Positions 44,361-56,875 are shown, counted from the first letter of the stretch. The stretch: DNA of 64,000 nt from Bagarius yarrelli (GCA_005784505.1 VCAZ01000015.1:4706668-4770667); one strand, 5' to 3'. Notes: a model not told the origin generated them from the sequence alone. Made by a program: numbers and translations.

Positions 44361-45861
44361 TGCAGATTAGTGAAATTAACATTTTAATCAGAGTTGTGTT
44401 TATTTAGATAAAGAATAATGACATTATTTGTTTAATGTTGCAAACAATTTGTAAAATAATCTATGCGCTATGTTTTTGCCTATGTTATAGCAGCACCATT
44501 ATAAACATTTATTTCCGCTCTCAAATAATATTCTTTCAGTCTCCTCCTTATTTAAACTCACGTTTCTCAAAGATGCCAGAAAATGACAACCGGCTGGTAC
44601 AAAGTGCTAACTCTGGAGACTCCTACAATTAATTCCTCACAGCAAACTATGCTTAAAAATTAAAAATATGTAAAACTTCTGTGTTACAAGTCCCTTTAAA
44701 TCAATTTTTACTATAGAAACCATAACAGATATAAATGATTTAGCAGCTGCCCTACTGACAGAGCTGCTGGTATTAATCAATCGAGTATTCCAGAACAGAG
44801 CCGAACAGGTCAGTATGATATAGGATTGCGTAGAAAGAGTGGAAGCTAAGCCAGATTAGTGTGTGTGTTGTGCAACATTGGTTTCTAAATTGTAAAACCT
44901 TTGTCTTGTTGCCCCGACCCCATGAAGCTTGTGTTTTTTCCCGCATCTGACCCGAAGGTCACATGCAGCCCCGCACTAATCCCTGTGTTAATACAACAGA
45001 GAAAAAGTGAGAAGTGGGCCTCTTTTTAAAAGCTGTTTACTCGTTTTAAAACACTTTTACTTGTTTTAAAACCTTTTAGCTTGTGGGCAAACATTTGATG
45101 GCTTTGTAAAGCCCATATCTTCAAGTTGCTACAGGCATCAAACCTAAGACTTATTTAAGATGAAAAAGATGTTATAGAGTCCATCCTTCTTTACCTTCGG
45201 GCAGATTTGATCGATTTCAGCAATCAGTAATGATTTAATACAGCAATGTGGAGTATTAGAAGATACATGACAGAGTCAGACACACAGAGTTTTTTTCTAG
45301 AACATAGATGCAGTACTATTACCTTGAAATTAAGCATTTATCTTGATTTACGATTACCTAAGAAGCATCCATTACACTTTCTGCCAGTTTTATATAAACA
45401 TCACATGTTTGGCATGTGAAATGTCTAGTAATATCAATATTTAATATAGAAATGACATAATGACACAAAGAATTAAAAAAAATTAAAATAAAGGTTTAAA
45501 GATATAACTGATTAATTCTTTAAAAGCGTCATCTTATTTCCATATCATTATAGAAATCTTAAAATCCTAAAAAATTAATAAACTCTAGCCTTTATCTTAT
45601 TAAATTGTATTACATTATGCAACTTAGAAAAAAAACACAATTTCCTTTTTTCAGTCAGCATTTTCTTTTTCATCATCATCTTTAATTTCATATGGCTATC
45701 ACTTATTTTTAGACTCTGGATATGACTTCTTTTTTAAAAAAGAATCTTTATCCCACAGAACATAACAAACAGTACAATTATCAAAATGTTTTTAATATAG
45801 TAAAAAAATAAAACACATAGTTTTTATTAAAATTGTCTATATCAACCATCATTAAACTGAA
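44361..45861. other. 1.5 kb of non-coding AT-rich sequence
   Basis: No transposon, array or exon recognised. Confidence 0.4.
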
Positions 45862-46057
45862 GGGGAAAGAGATGAATCAATGGTTAAGGTTTTGGACTAA
45901 TACCAGAAAGACGGGGGTTCGATTCCCAGCTTCACCAAGCCACCACCCTTGGGGCCCCTGAGCAAGGCCCTCAATCCCCAATTGCTTAGTTGTATAAATA
46001 AGATAAATGTAAGTTGCTCTGGATGAGGGCGCCTGCCAAATGCTGTAAATGTAAAAA
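45862..46057 (+). mobile_element. tRNA-derived SINE, best preserved copy
   Basis: Complete head-to-tail copy. It carries a perfect polymerase III B box GGTTCGATTCC (45916-45926), an A-box-like 'tggttaaggttttgg', the middle 'ggggcccctgagcaaggccc', and the tail 'agttgctctggatgagggcg' then 'cctgccaaatgctgtaaatg'. This is the reference copy for the family in this window. Confidence 0.88.
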
Positions 46058-46074
46058 AGAGACACACACACATA

Positions 46075-46410
46075 GAGCACCTGATGTTTCTGTGTTATCT
46101 GTGTCAGAGTGTGAAGCAGATCACTGCTGCTTGCTGGCCTCATTTCAGCTCTGGATTAAAATGTTTATCAATTATCGCTCCATCAGGACTCGCTCTTCAT
46201 TCCATGCTGCGCTAATTGAATCATTAAATAATTTTTGCCTCCTCAGGAGATGTAGACACACACATACACACAGAGCATTTGCAAACATGGCCTCAGTTGC
46301 CAGATATGTTTATTAATTCTTCCCCCAGAGTCTGGAGGCCATGCCAGCCATGTGTCTGTCTCAGCTGGAGGTCTCACCAATGGAAATAAATGGAAGTGGT
46401 GCAGTGAAAT
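46075..46410. promoter_or_regulatory. Candidate conserved noncoding block
   Basis: 'gtttatcaattatcgctcca', 'gcgctaattgaatcattaaa', 'tttgcaaacatggcctcagt' and 'ccatgccagccatgtgtctg' form a complex, homeodomain-site-rich stretch (ATCAATTA, CTAATTGAAT), broken by a short CA run. Inference. Confidence 0.33.
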
Positions 46411-46649
46411 ACAAAAAAAAATAATAAGAAAAAAACTGATAAAAGCCTCCAGTAGTGTAAATGTGTTGTTATCCCAGGAAGCAGGAAAGAATAGTATGTG
46501 TTTGAAAGGAAAATTAAATCATGACAAAACAGATTTTATTGAATTGTTTTGTTCTTGAATCACTGCTAGCAATGTGTGTGTAAAAGTAAAAAAAAATACA
46601 GAAGTAATAATAATTAAAAGAACAAGATGGAGAAGAAGAAGAAAAATTC

Positions 46650-47075
46650 ATCCAGAAGTTCATCCACAGAGCAGAGGGTCATGAAAACATGCTTATTTCT
46701 CCTTTACATTTCTCATCATCGTCTCTCACCACAATTTAATCAAGCAATTAACACTGCTGTTTGGAAAAATGAATTCCTTCTGACGAATCAAGATCCAGAA
46801 TAAAGCACTGCGGTGGAATCAGGATTAATTACAGTATGTATCATAAATAAAAAACAGATAAAGATAATATAGTCATTGAATTTCTCTATAACCTCAATGA
46901 AGTAAAAATAGTTGTGTCAGAGAGAGAGAGAGAGAGAGGAAGAGAGGGGGGCGAGAGAGAGAGAGAGAGAGAACAACTTGGCCATTCACTGCGCCAGTCT
47001 CACTCCAACACGCTTCATTAATCTGCTGGGCGTAATCAGCTGTGATAATGACAGTGGTGATGATGACGATGATGA
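46650..47075. promoter_or_regulatory. Candidate conserved noncoding block split by (GA)n
   Basis: Complex sequence ('caagcaattaacactgctgt', 'ggaatcaggattaattacag', 'cttcattaatctgctgggcg', 'taatcagctgtgataatgac') with clustered TAAT/ATTA cores and a CAGCTG E-box flanks a (GA)n run at 46918-46972. A short (GAT)n run lies at 47057-47078. Confidence 0.33.
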
Positions 47076-47231
47076 TGGCACTTAAATGACGAATACTTGT
47101 GTAATAGAGTGTAAAGAGTCTGTCAACACACAACTATTAACCCCAGACCTGTTATACTGCCCCAGCCACTAGTTACATGCCACTACATTTCTATCTTTAA
47201 CTATATATTATATAACTCTATATTACAGACC

Positions 47232-47946
47232 AATTTACTACTGATCTGTCCACTGCATCCCATTATTAACCCTACTACTGACTCACCCAGTACTGACCTG
47301 TCCATGCATCCACATTATTAAACCCTTCTACTGACTCACCCAGTACTGACCTGCCCACTGCACCCCATTATTAACCCTTCTACTGACTCAACCAGTACTG
47401 ATCTGTCCACTGCATCCCATTATTAACCCTTCTACTGACTCACCCAGTACTGATCTGTCCACTGCATCCCATTATTAACCCTTCTACTGACTCACCCAGT
47501 ACTGACCTGCCCACTGCATCCCATTATTAACCCTTCTACTGACTCACCCAGTACTGACCTGTCCACTGCATCCCATTATTAACCCTTCTACTGACTCACC
47601 CAGTCACCCAGTACTGACCTGCCCACTGCACCCAGTACGACCTGCCACTGCATTAACCCTTCTACTGACTCACCCAGTACTGACCTGCCCACTGCATCCC
47701 ATTATTAACCCTTCTACTGACTCACCCAGTACTGACCTGCCCACTGCACCGCATTATTAACCCATCTACTGACTCACCCAGTACTGACCTGTCCACTGCA
47801 CTCCATCATTAACCCTTTCGCTGACTCACCCAGTACTGACCTGTCCACTGCACTCCATCATTAACCCTTTCGCTGACTCACCCAGTACTGACCTGTCCAC
47901 TGCACTCCATCATTAATCTTTCTACTGACTTACCCAGTACTGACCT
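47232..47946. repeat. 52-bp satellite array, about 13-14 units
   Basis: Unit of the form 'ctgactcacccagtactgac', 'ctgcccactgcatcccatta', 'ttaacccttcta'. Units differ by a few substitutions. One rearranged stretch (about 47598-47660) has a duplicated 'cacccagt' and a shortened unit. The last three units share a private variant ('cactccatcattaacccttt' then 'cg' in two), pointing to recent local amplification. Confidence 0.93.
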
Positions 47947-48095
47947 AGTTTGTGTAGTTTATCAGGTATTTGTGTTTATAAGCGTTTTTTCGTACTGTAA
48001 TGAATGAAGTGTATTTTAAAGGTTGGATAAATGTTCTCAGTTGGCAAATAAAGAGAAATACTTTAACTAATTTAAAACACTGTGTTTGGTGGCTG

Positions 48096-48131
<36 letters not shown>

Positions 48132-48900
48132 GGCAGCTGTTGACTGTCTCATGAATACACTGAGGCAATTTGTTCACAATGCCTTTAATCCTTATATTCA
48201 AATCCTCTAACAGGCTTGATTTAGTCTCAACTTCATCAACAAGCTGCTATTTTTAACCTCCAGTTATTCACTATTCACTAGTGTCAGCTTAAACAGAAAA
48301 AATCAGCCTCATTCACCTTTTTATCAAACAGAGCTCTAAAGTATTGTCAGCAATTTATTTCAAAAATGCTACTCTGAAGCTGTAGCGAATCTTACTTACA
48401 CAATCTTGAACTTCTATTTTTGCAGGAATGCACTAAAGCTTAGATTTAGGAATTGCATGTGTTGTGTGTCATATCATTGATGTAGCCTTAAGACAACAGA
48501 AAAATATGCAAACCCGAAACCAACTAACTACCTGGCCTGAAGTCTATTTGTCCTCTCTTTGATTTTTACTGAACTTATAACAGCATGTGTGTATTCAACA
48601 ACGAGCAATTACACCATTCGACTAAATACCAATTTACTTTCAGCACATTAAAAGCAAAAAAAAATATTGAAGAATGCTACTACAAGACATTTCTTTAGAG
48701 ACAAATCAGACACAAGTCTCATAGGTTGTAGATTCCACATGCTTGATGGGATGGGAGCTTTGTGTGTTATCCATCTTTTACATAAAAAAATATACACGTC
48801 TTCAGGGTGGGCTCTACTGAGACCCACTATGATTCATTTACCCAGACTGACACGTTATACTACACAGTACACAGTAAAATACAGTAAACCTTACACTAAA
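47947..48900. other. Non-coding sequence with (GT)n at 48099-48129
   Basis: Apart from the GT microsatellite nothing recognised. Confidence 0.4.
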
Positions 48901-49075
48901 GGGAAGTAGTGGTTTAGTGGTTAAGATGTTGGACAGATACCAGGAAGAAGGGGGTTCAATTCCCAGTTGGCCCTTGAGCAAGGCTCTCAACCCCCAATTG
49001 CTCAGTTGTGTAAAAAAGTGATAAATGTAAGTCGATCTGGATAAGGGCATCTGCCGAATGCTGTAAATGTAAATA
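48901..49075 (+). mobile_element. tRNA-derived SINE copy
   Basis: Head 'agtggtttagtggttaagat', B-box-like GGTTCAATTCC, a shortened middle 'gcccttgagcaaggctctca' (about 20 bp missing relative to 45862), and tail 'gtcgatctggataagggcat', 'ctgccgaatgctgtaaatgt'. Confidence 0.86.
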
Positions 49076-49330
49076 TACCAGATCTTCACATGTCGATAAT
49101 TCTATTAATAACACATACATAAGTAACTTAACAAAAGTGTTAGGACATCTTACCATCACATTCATATATGTTTTTTAACATCCTATTCCAGATTACCACT
49201 TTCTACTAGATTGTGGTTGTTACAATCTGTTTATTTACCCAAACATTGATTAGGGAGGATAAGCACTAATAATTGCTGAGGAGGTCCTTGGCTCCTTTAT
49301 TAATAAAGGTAAATCTTAATGGGGCAAGTG

Positions 49331-49505
49331 GGGCAAGTAATAGCACAGTGGTTAAGGTGTTGGACTGATAACCGAAAGATTGTTTATTCTCAGCACCACC
49401 AATTTGCCACCACCGGGCCCCTGTACAGGGCCCTAAAACTCCAATTGCTCAGCTGTATAAATGTAAGTTGCTCCGTATAAGGGTGTCTTCTAAATGTAAA
49501 TGTAA
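49331..49505 (+). mobile_element. tRNA-derived SINE copy
   Basis: Head 'agcacagtggttaaggtgtt', degraded B box, middle 'cgggcccctgtacagggccc', tail 'agttgctccgtataagggtg'. Older than the copies at 45862 and 48901. Confidence 0.84.
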
Positions 49506-49689
49506 TGCTAAAGCATGTAATGTTATTCTGAACAACTGTGTGCATCTAATTTTCTGTAAAAACTTTGGGTGAAACATTTACATTTAGTAAGGGTTGTTTT
49601 GCTTCTCATCAATTTTTGTTTCGATCTTATACCAGAAATTAAATAACATTTCCTGCAGTGGATGATTATTAATGCAACCATGTGAAGGT

Positions 49690-50130
49690 CTGCGTTTGTT
49701 GTTAAAAGTTAAAAGTTATCACCTGTTTGTCTTTAACATCGTCGCTCGGCATGTTAAGCCTGATTCTCTCGCTCTGTTACTTGCGCTGGAATTTTACTGC
49801 TAAACCAGGCATGTAATTAGAGCTAAAAATAATGAGCTCATCATAGGCAAACAGCATGTAATGTATTTGTGTGAAACATTTCAGTTCTTCATGTTGTAGT
49901 AGGAAATTGGAGTGAGAAATACAAGGCCCTCTGGTCTCATAATTGATTACACACTTCCACTATCCTTGTCGCCACATAAGGATAGAAGCAACTGTAAATT
50001 AGCATGAGTTTACGCTGACTTGTGTATCAGCTCTAATTGTATAAATTCATCCTCTTAGAGATGTAAATAGAGAGTGTGATTAGCTATTTAAAACCCAAAA
50101 TGTGATCTGCGTTTCTGTTGCTGATTTGTT
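49690..50130. promoter_or_regulatory. Candidate conserved noncoding block (strong texture)
   Basis: About 440 bp without microsatellites: 'catgtaattagagctaaaaa', 'taatgagctcatcataggca', 'ctggtctcataattgattac', 'cactatccttgtcgccacat', 'gtgtatcagctctaattgta', 'gtgattagctatttaaaacc'. TAATTAGA, TAATTGATTA and CTAATTG homeodomain-type sites cluster tightly. This composition is typical of deeply conserved developmental enhancers. Inference. Confidence 0.42.
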
Positions 50131-51017
50131 GACTTATTTCTGTAATTTTTCTCAAATTTAGGAAGAAAAATAGCATCAGTTTTTTACTTCTATATTAAAG
50201 TTGGTCAGTCCTCTATATACGGAGCTTGTATACACTAGGATCATGTGCAACACAACCATACGCAAGACTATATAAACTCTAACACACCAACAGACCAATA
50301 CCTACCCATTAAGAGTAACTATAAAGTATTGATAGTGTAAATGGCATATTTATAATGTTTTATACATGTTTTATAATGTTCTGATGAAGCTGCGTAAGAT
50401 GTTGTGTTTTATTAGTGAATATCCTGATTATTATCTTTAGGGTTATTTTAAATTCAGAAAAAAAGTGTTCAATCTAAAGCTGATAAAGATAACAGCTTTT
50501 GGCCGACATAAGGCATAGTGTGTGTGTGTGTGTGTGTGTGTGGTGTATGTTTAGCAGCTCAGGTGCTTCTTTTGGGTCTGAGAAGGCATCCCATTGCCAG
50601 GAAAGCTAATCCTATTAATAAAACAAAAATCAAAGCAAACATGGCAGCGGTAACCCCACTACACCCCCCCTGCTGTGACCATGAACCATGTTGGAATCTA
50701 ACCAGTCATCCAGTGTGTGTGTGTGTTTGTGTGTGTGTCTGTATGTCTTCTAAAACACACAAATATTAGTAAAAATGGCTTTTCACAGAGTATAAAAGTC
50801 AAACAGTAACTACAAGCCGGCACAGTGTTGTTGATTACTGGATTGTGATTGGTTAGAAGCTTTTGAGTCATTTTCTGTAATAGCAATTCTTGTTCAAAGT
50901 TGTATTTAGTAGATACTGGAACAGCAGCTAGTCATACTCAGCTGATTTTAAAAAATGTGTTGAACTGGTAGCTTCTGTAAGATTTTGTCCTTAATACGTG
51001 TATGGGAGAGGTTTATA

Positions 51018-51065
<48 letters not shown>

Positions 51066-51153
51066 TCAACACAGCTCAAATTTCGAAAGTGTCTTTTTTC
51101 TCAGTAGTCACCTGAGCTCTAATAGTATGCACACTTAAATACACATGTACACA

Positions 51154-51188
<35 letters not shown>

Positions 51189-51947
51189 AGAAACATGCAA
51201 AATTAGAAATATCAATATTACTACCAATTGTAATAGCAATAAATAATATTAACAATAATTCTGCCCTGATTTTCAAAAAAGATCAAAAGGTCAAGAGGTT
51301 GTTGTGTCTACCATCGTCTTTAACCCTGTTCCCTCGTCTGTTCTTTCCTTCTTTTCTGTGTGTTCTGCTTTTTAAACTATTGCATTGTCATCGCTCTATT
51401 CTTTCCTTTTCAGGAAGGAACGGCTGTATGTTAATTAACACTTTTATCAAGTCCTCAGTGCTTAAGGGCTCAAGTTCCTTTCCTTCTCTCTACACTAGCT
51501 CATGCTGGACACTTTCCCACTAACACCCTTTTTCATTGCACATGCAGTACATCTCTCCTACATCGAATTCCTTCAACTCAGCACAGGATAAAAAGACAAA
51601 TGCAAACACAGGACATAAGCAAAAGAATTAGATGATGAGGATGAAGAAGAGGATGGGCACTGTGGTTGTGTGTCCTGAAGGGCACATTGCTATTTGCTTC
51701 TGCGACTTAATCCTTGTAAACAGCTCATTTGATTACACTGGAGGTATCGTTTTTCCACATTAAAGAAAAGATACACTGCTTAGAGAAAAGAAGCTCTTTT
51801 GTGTCAGTCCTGAAAACGAAGCATTTAGGAGCTAAAAGAGAAGGCAGTGAAGGAACGCACACACACACACACACACACACCCACACACAATGTGACTTGT
51901 CATGCGATTATACAGTATGTATATATATATGAATATACATATACATC
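50131..51947. other. Non-coding with several (GT)n/(CA)n microsatellites
   Basis: (TG)n at 50517-50541, 50711-50740 and 51019-51064; (CA)n at 51152-51186 and 51857-51890. The remainder is unremarkable. Confidence 0.6.
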
Positions 51948-51948
51948 G

Positions 51949-52078
51949 AAATGCTTTGAGAATGCGCTTTTATAACCTTTGCCTGAAACACGTGTGTAAT
52001 CAAACCAATTGGAAAGCATTAAGTCAAAGGTGGATCACGTTACAACCAGGAAGTAATGCTGTATATAAACACAAGTAG
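51949..52078 (+). repeat. Left inverted terminal repeat of the DIRS-like element
   Basis: Matches the reverse complement of about 53514-53637 through the landmarks 'aaatgcttt', 'cctttgcctgaa', 'cacgtgtgtaat', 'accaattggaaag', 'aaccaggaagtaa' and 'tatataaacacaag'. Identity is moderate, with small gaps. The outermost end is missing; the (AT)-rich tract before it marks the truncation. Confidence 0.75.
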
Positions 52079-52209
52079 TGTTTGAAAAAAAAGATTATGC
52101 CTAAAAGAAAGCAAAAAATTGGTAGAGCATGCATAGTTGCTTATTGAGAGCACTGACTGCGAGCATTGCAAGCATTTACCAATGCATGTGCTCCGCTCTC
52201 GACTGACAA

Positions 52210-53330
52210 TAAATAATAAAAATGGCCAGATACAGGGTCCCCATGGCAGAGGTTACATCTGTATGCATTTCCCCTGATTTCCCTGGTGTCCCTTCTAGAC
52301 AGCCATCCTCTCTAGTAACCTGCCAGGATGGACCTCCTCTCACAAGCAAGGTGAACCCTAGTGCACCACCATCTGGACCAAACTGTGGGCATGGGCCCTG
52401 AGCAGGCACAGCTCCTAGTAAAAGGTCAATGAGGTCGTTGAGACTAGAGTCCAGTCCAGAGCTCCTGCCATGAATAAACTTAATGCCTGGAAATGAAACC
52501 TCTTTGTCTTCTGGTGGAAAGTAAGTTAACTGCCCGTTTGGTTAAGTGCTGAAATTCCTGTAAGAAAAGTTCTCTGCAGGGCACAGTCTACCCTGAAGGT
52601 ATACGTGACAGCCATAGCTGCTTTTTATGCCCCTCTGGATAGTAAATCAGTGGACAGGGACCCACTAGTATTAAGGTTTCTTTGTGGCACAAGGAGGCTA
52701 AAGGCCTGCACTGCAACTGTGGTTTCCATCATGGAACAATGGACCTGGCTATGGTGTTGGGCAAATTAACATTACACAGATACCTAACAATTAAAATGGT
52801 GTTCCTACTAGCTATTTCCTACATCAAGAGGATTGGCGATATCTAAGCGTTGTCCACCTTACCATAATGCCTGAACTTTACCCCAAACATGGTAAAGGTC
52901 TCCCTCTATCAAGTGCCAACGGCGGTGCTGGGTCCTATTGAGCTGCAGGCCTTCTGTACTCAAACAAAGACAAGGATAGGCTGAACCTTCTGTTCCCAGT
53001 GTGAGCACTGGGTATGTACATCCACAAAGCTGCCCTGTGGAGAAGTTCACATCAGATGTTCGTCCTTTTTGGCGTAGGTTGGAAGCCAATTAACAGACAA
53101 TAAGCAGATAGGTGGTTGAGACCATAACTCTTGCTTACGAGCCCCCCGGGCATCCCAGTCCCTGAAGAACTCAGGGCGCACTCCTCCAGGGGTATGGAGG
53201 CCTTTAGGGCCTTAACTTTAGGGGTACTACTACCAGACATTTGTAGGGCAGGAAGTTGGTCTACCCTGCATACATATGTGTAGTTCTACAACCTTTATCC
53301 AGCCACAACCCAGATATACAGTGTTCCTGC
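52210..53330 (+). pseudogene. DIRS tyrosine-recombinase pseudogene
   Basis: Plus-strand motifs in broken frames, in order: 'MDLLSQAR' linker (near 52332); 'TLKVYVTAIAAFYAPLDS' (52590-52643) with 'LVLRFLCGTRRLKA' (52663-52705); 'LLAISYIKRIGDI' (52807-52843); then a block ending 'MFVLFGV'; 'ELRAHSSRGMEAFRAL' (about 53166-53213), carrying the R-x-H-x-x-R type catalytic signature; 'LPDICRAGSWSTLHTYV' (about 53229-53280); and 'FYNLYPA', with the likely catalytic Tyr. The enzyme would recombine the circular element into the genome. Stops and shifts separate the blocks, so it is inactive. The copy at 15389-16035 contains only the first half. Confidence 0.85.
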
Positions 53331-53406
53331 GTGACACTGATGACAGTAGAACAGTGACTTGGTGCAATAGCATTTCGACGCATCCCAGGTTCCTAAAGGG
53401 GTACAT

Positions 53407-53691
53407 CTCTAGGTTGCGTATGCTACCATGGTTCCCTGAGGGAACGAGATGCTGCGTCACGTGCCATACCCCCGTCATTCCTATCACCCCTAATGCAAGC
53501 TTATCAAAGCGCGCTGCTGCTTGTGTTTATATAGCTTTACTTTCTGGTCGGTAATTTTACCCACCCCTTTCTGATTGGTCAAATTCTACACATGCTTCAG
53601 GGCAAACGTTTTTTAAGGGTGTTTCCAAAGCATTTTACTGCAGTGTCTCGTTCCAAAGAGAAACCATGGTTACATACGTAACCTAGAGAGG
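53407..53691 (+). repeat. Right terminus of the DIRS-like element with nested inverted repeats
   Basis: CTCTAGGTT-CGTATG--ACCATGGTT at 53407-53433 and its reverse complement at 53662-53688 match at 24 of 27 bases. The match continues inward more weakly through 'ccctgagggaacgagatgct' and 'gtgtctcgttccaaagag'. Enclosed is the right copy of the terminal repeat. This is consistent with the edge/internal-complementary arrangement of DIRS elements. Confidence 0.78.
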
Positions 53692-56651
53692 ATTTTTCAA
53701 GTCAAATAGTTATGCCAGAGCAATGACTTTCAGCTTCCACTAAGCAGAAACCATGTCTTTGCTTCAGGTGTGTTTTACATGATTTTGCACGAGGTACACG
53801 AGCGTAGCTCTGTGTGTTCGCACAAATGCACCCGAACACATGTGCATGCGTAATATCTGTTCAAATATCTGTTATAGCAAATAAAGAATATATAAATAGG
53901 TTTATATCAATTAATGCAATAAATAGTCTTTGAACAACACAACCATAGTAAATTTCCCACCATTCTACAATGTAAGCGTTTAAAACTGAAAAATGATGTT
54001 TAAAATTTAGTCCTGTGCAGGTTCTGTTAAGCCTGTCTGGTTCATTTAATAAATAATGACACATCATACTTTTTATCCATTTATAGCTACATTTAACAAT
54101 CCAAGTAAAACACTGTTTTTACTGTTCAGAAACATTCTACAATATATGACCAAATATATACATACACACACACACACATCATGTTACCAGGAAAACGGGA
54201 CGCAAATCTACGGGATTTAGAAGGGTCTTTTATTTTAACTTGTAGTTATTTCTTAAATCCACTAAGAGAAAGGTCAGTATTTTCAATGAATGTTTCCTGT
54301 TTTTTGATTACATTGATACACATTTGTTAACGTTGTGTCGTATCTGTTTCAGAACCAGTTTAAACATTTACAAGAAATACACACTGTCTGTGACCACACG
54401 CCTCTGTATATGTGTGTGTTTTGTATCTAGATGGGTGGTGGCGTGTGTACATATGAAGGTCAGCAGTGTGTCAGTGAGTGAAGTGAGTAACACTTGAAAG
54501 AAATGGGAGGGAGAAATTTAAATGCTAGATACATGCATAAAAAAAATTAGCTGTTAATTCAGCACAAACTTTCCAGGATCCTCCTATATCTATTCAGCCA
54601 TTAAGAAGTCATTAAAACTGTATTGCTGTCTAGGATGAACTATTTGTGCGCTTTACATTCTGTGTAATAGTTTCTGCTTTATTTTTTAAATTAGTATAAA
54701 TAGTGTGCCTATTGAATTACCCTAAATTAAACTACAGTTTTAAATGGTCATTACTGTTTTATTAGTCATACAGAAAAAGGAAGAATAACCAGTCATCTGT
54801 GCTCAGGTTTTGTTACCACTCTTTCCCTCTTGTTTTTGTCTTTCGTTCTTGTTTCTTTATTTTCAGCCAAATTGATTTTTTATTTAATTGATTATTCATT
54901 GTTTAGAAAATGATTGACAGCTTGTTAATGAAGCTCAGTCTGGTTTGGTCATGATTTAAAGGACAAAGCTGAACATCCTTCTTTGGAAATTAAAAAGACA
55001 CACAGAATATTTGGAGTAAGGAGGTAATTAAATGAGATTTAACAGTGCTGATGCAATTTTAAAACTCAAAAATGTCCATTAGGTGTAAAATATGCGAGTA
55101 GTAAAAATAACTACAGTATATTTTCTGGCTAAAGCTTAGATTAAGTCATGTATATTATTGATATCAAACTTATTTATGTTTATTGCCTAATTATATATGA
55201 AATTGAAAATAGGTTTTATGGACATATTATATGTGTTTATAAATGACTGAAAATCTCTTCTCTTTGTCACATGTATCTAGTATATTTTGTTCAACAGCAC
55301 AACACTGTTTTATTCTTTACCTAATGGTCTAAGAACATCTCTTTTAACCCTTTTAATCCTTTACTTATTTTTGAGTATTCAAAATATGCAGGATGTCTCA
55401 CTGCTGTCCCTAACCAAGCTTTTACATTAATAGCATGCATATACATGAAGATCACATTGTGTTTGGCTAGTTAGTACAATGTATTCCTCTTCATCATACA
55501 CTAGAGGGACACCCCCAACACAAACACACATACATACATTAAAAAATAAACATGCAAATCACTGTACAGACAACCTGAGCTAAGGGACAAACCAGGGACC
55601 TTGAAGCTGTGATGGGGCACTGTTTTAAGTAACAATGAAAGTAATGACTGGAAAATTGTTAAGCAGATTGTAGGAGTTATGGCTGAGTGAGTATTACCCG
55701 CTGTATCGAAGTGTAGAGCTAGCTATTTACCTGAATAAAATATCTTTGTTGTTTATTAAATAATTGCTTGCTTGTTTGTTTTAAGAATTCAATCTCTTTT
55801 TAGTTAAATGTTAATTTACCAACTACAGTTTATTAAAAAAAGAAATGTTTAAGCATGCAGTCATTTATAAAACCTAAATTAATTCACCTTTAGCAAATAA
55901 ATTCACACAGCATTATACATATTGAACCACAATGCAAAGGAAAGGCTCATGACTGGATTAATGAGGATTTATCTATTTGTCTATGTATCAAAGAATCTAT
56001 TAACCCATCAAATCTGTCAGGACTAACACTCTCAGTGGCTCTCACCTTACTGAGGGCTTTATCAGCTCATTCGTCTTGGAAGTGTCTCAATTCCATAGTC
56101 GTCTGTTTGCCTTGGGTCATGATAGGGGCTCAAAGGGAACTGGGCGTTGTTCTCTTTACATTTAGCAGAAAAGGTAAATGAAGTGCGGGGCTCCTTATCA
56201 GAGGCTCTGAGCCGGGAGTTCAAATGAAATGTGTGGTGTTTAAAAAAAAAAGGAAAAAAGAGGAGAAAGTGGAAAAGGTTTCGGCCGTGTAGATGAAGAC
56301 TAAGGTTTAGATTTTATGCTGCTTACTTCTATACTGATTTAAAACTCAATACATACAAATTGACACTATAAAGGATTTGTTTATACTTATTTTAAGTACC
56401 AATACACTAATACACAAACGTTAATGTGTATTATTATTAGACTGATTGACAGATTGACACTATATGGGGAATACACCATTATATTTTTACTTTTATATAA
56501 TACACATACTCTAGAAACTCATGTTACTACACATCAAATATACAATATTATAAAATACATGTCTACAACATGCACACTTTAACTTTATATTCTATATATA
56601 TAGAGTTATAATTCTAATATTTATTCTTTCTTTTTAAAAATGTGATATAGG

Positions 56652-56654
<3 letters not shown>
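53692..56654. other. 3 kb of non-coding sequence
   Basis: Short CA run at 54160-54178. The stretch 56040-56290 ('cttactgagggctttatcag', 'cagaggctctgagccgggag') is more complex and has a minus-strand splice pair, but every frame between the sites is closed. No transposon recognised. Confidence 0.4.

Positions 56655-56723
<69 letters not shown>
56655..56723. repeat. (AT)n microsatellite
   Basis: About 30 uninterrupted AT units preceded by imperfect ones. Confidence 0.96.
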
Positions 56724-56726
<3 letters not shown>

Positions 56727-56875
56727 GGATTATGGGATGCGGAAAGGATAAGGAATCATTCAGAAAGATATATGCAAGCTTCATTAAACACACTTGAGCA
56801 TTTCCCACACTCCAGATACCTAGACAATTGAAACACAGTGCATGATTTCCATAAGAAAGCTCCTAAGCCACAGGT

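Larger units (their letters stand above)
51949..53691 (+). mobile_element. Internally deleted DIRS-like retrotransposon with inverted termini
   Basis: Seen: a left terminal block (about 51949-52078: 'cgaaatgctttgagaatgcg', 'gctgtatataaacacaagta') reappears inverted at the right end (about 53514-53637: 'cttgtgtttatatagcttta', 'tttccaaagcattttactgc'). Between them are an ATG-initiated stub (52097), linker remnants and a decayed tyrosine recombinase (52590-53330). No reverse transcriptase is left. Beyond the recombinase, 53407-53433 and 53662-53688 form a second inverted pair. Known: DIRS elements have inverted terminal repeats plus an internal complementary region and integrate a circular DNA with a tyrosine recombinase. 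The copy is defective. Confidence 0.85.

Noticed and set aside
52176..53554. Several 60-90 codon open frames on both strands
   Set aside because: Shadows of the DIRS pseudogene; the motif-bearing frames are broken plus-strand ones.
56052..56113. Minus-strand segment with good acceptor and AAG|GTGAGAG donor
   Set aside because: Every frame is closed by a stop; kept only as part of a mildly complex stretch.
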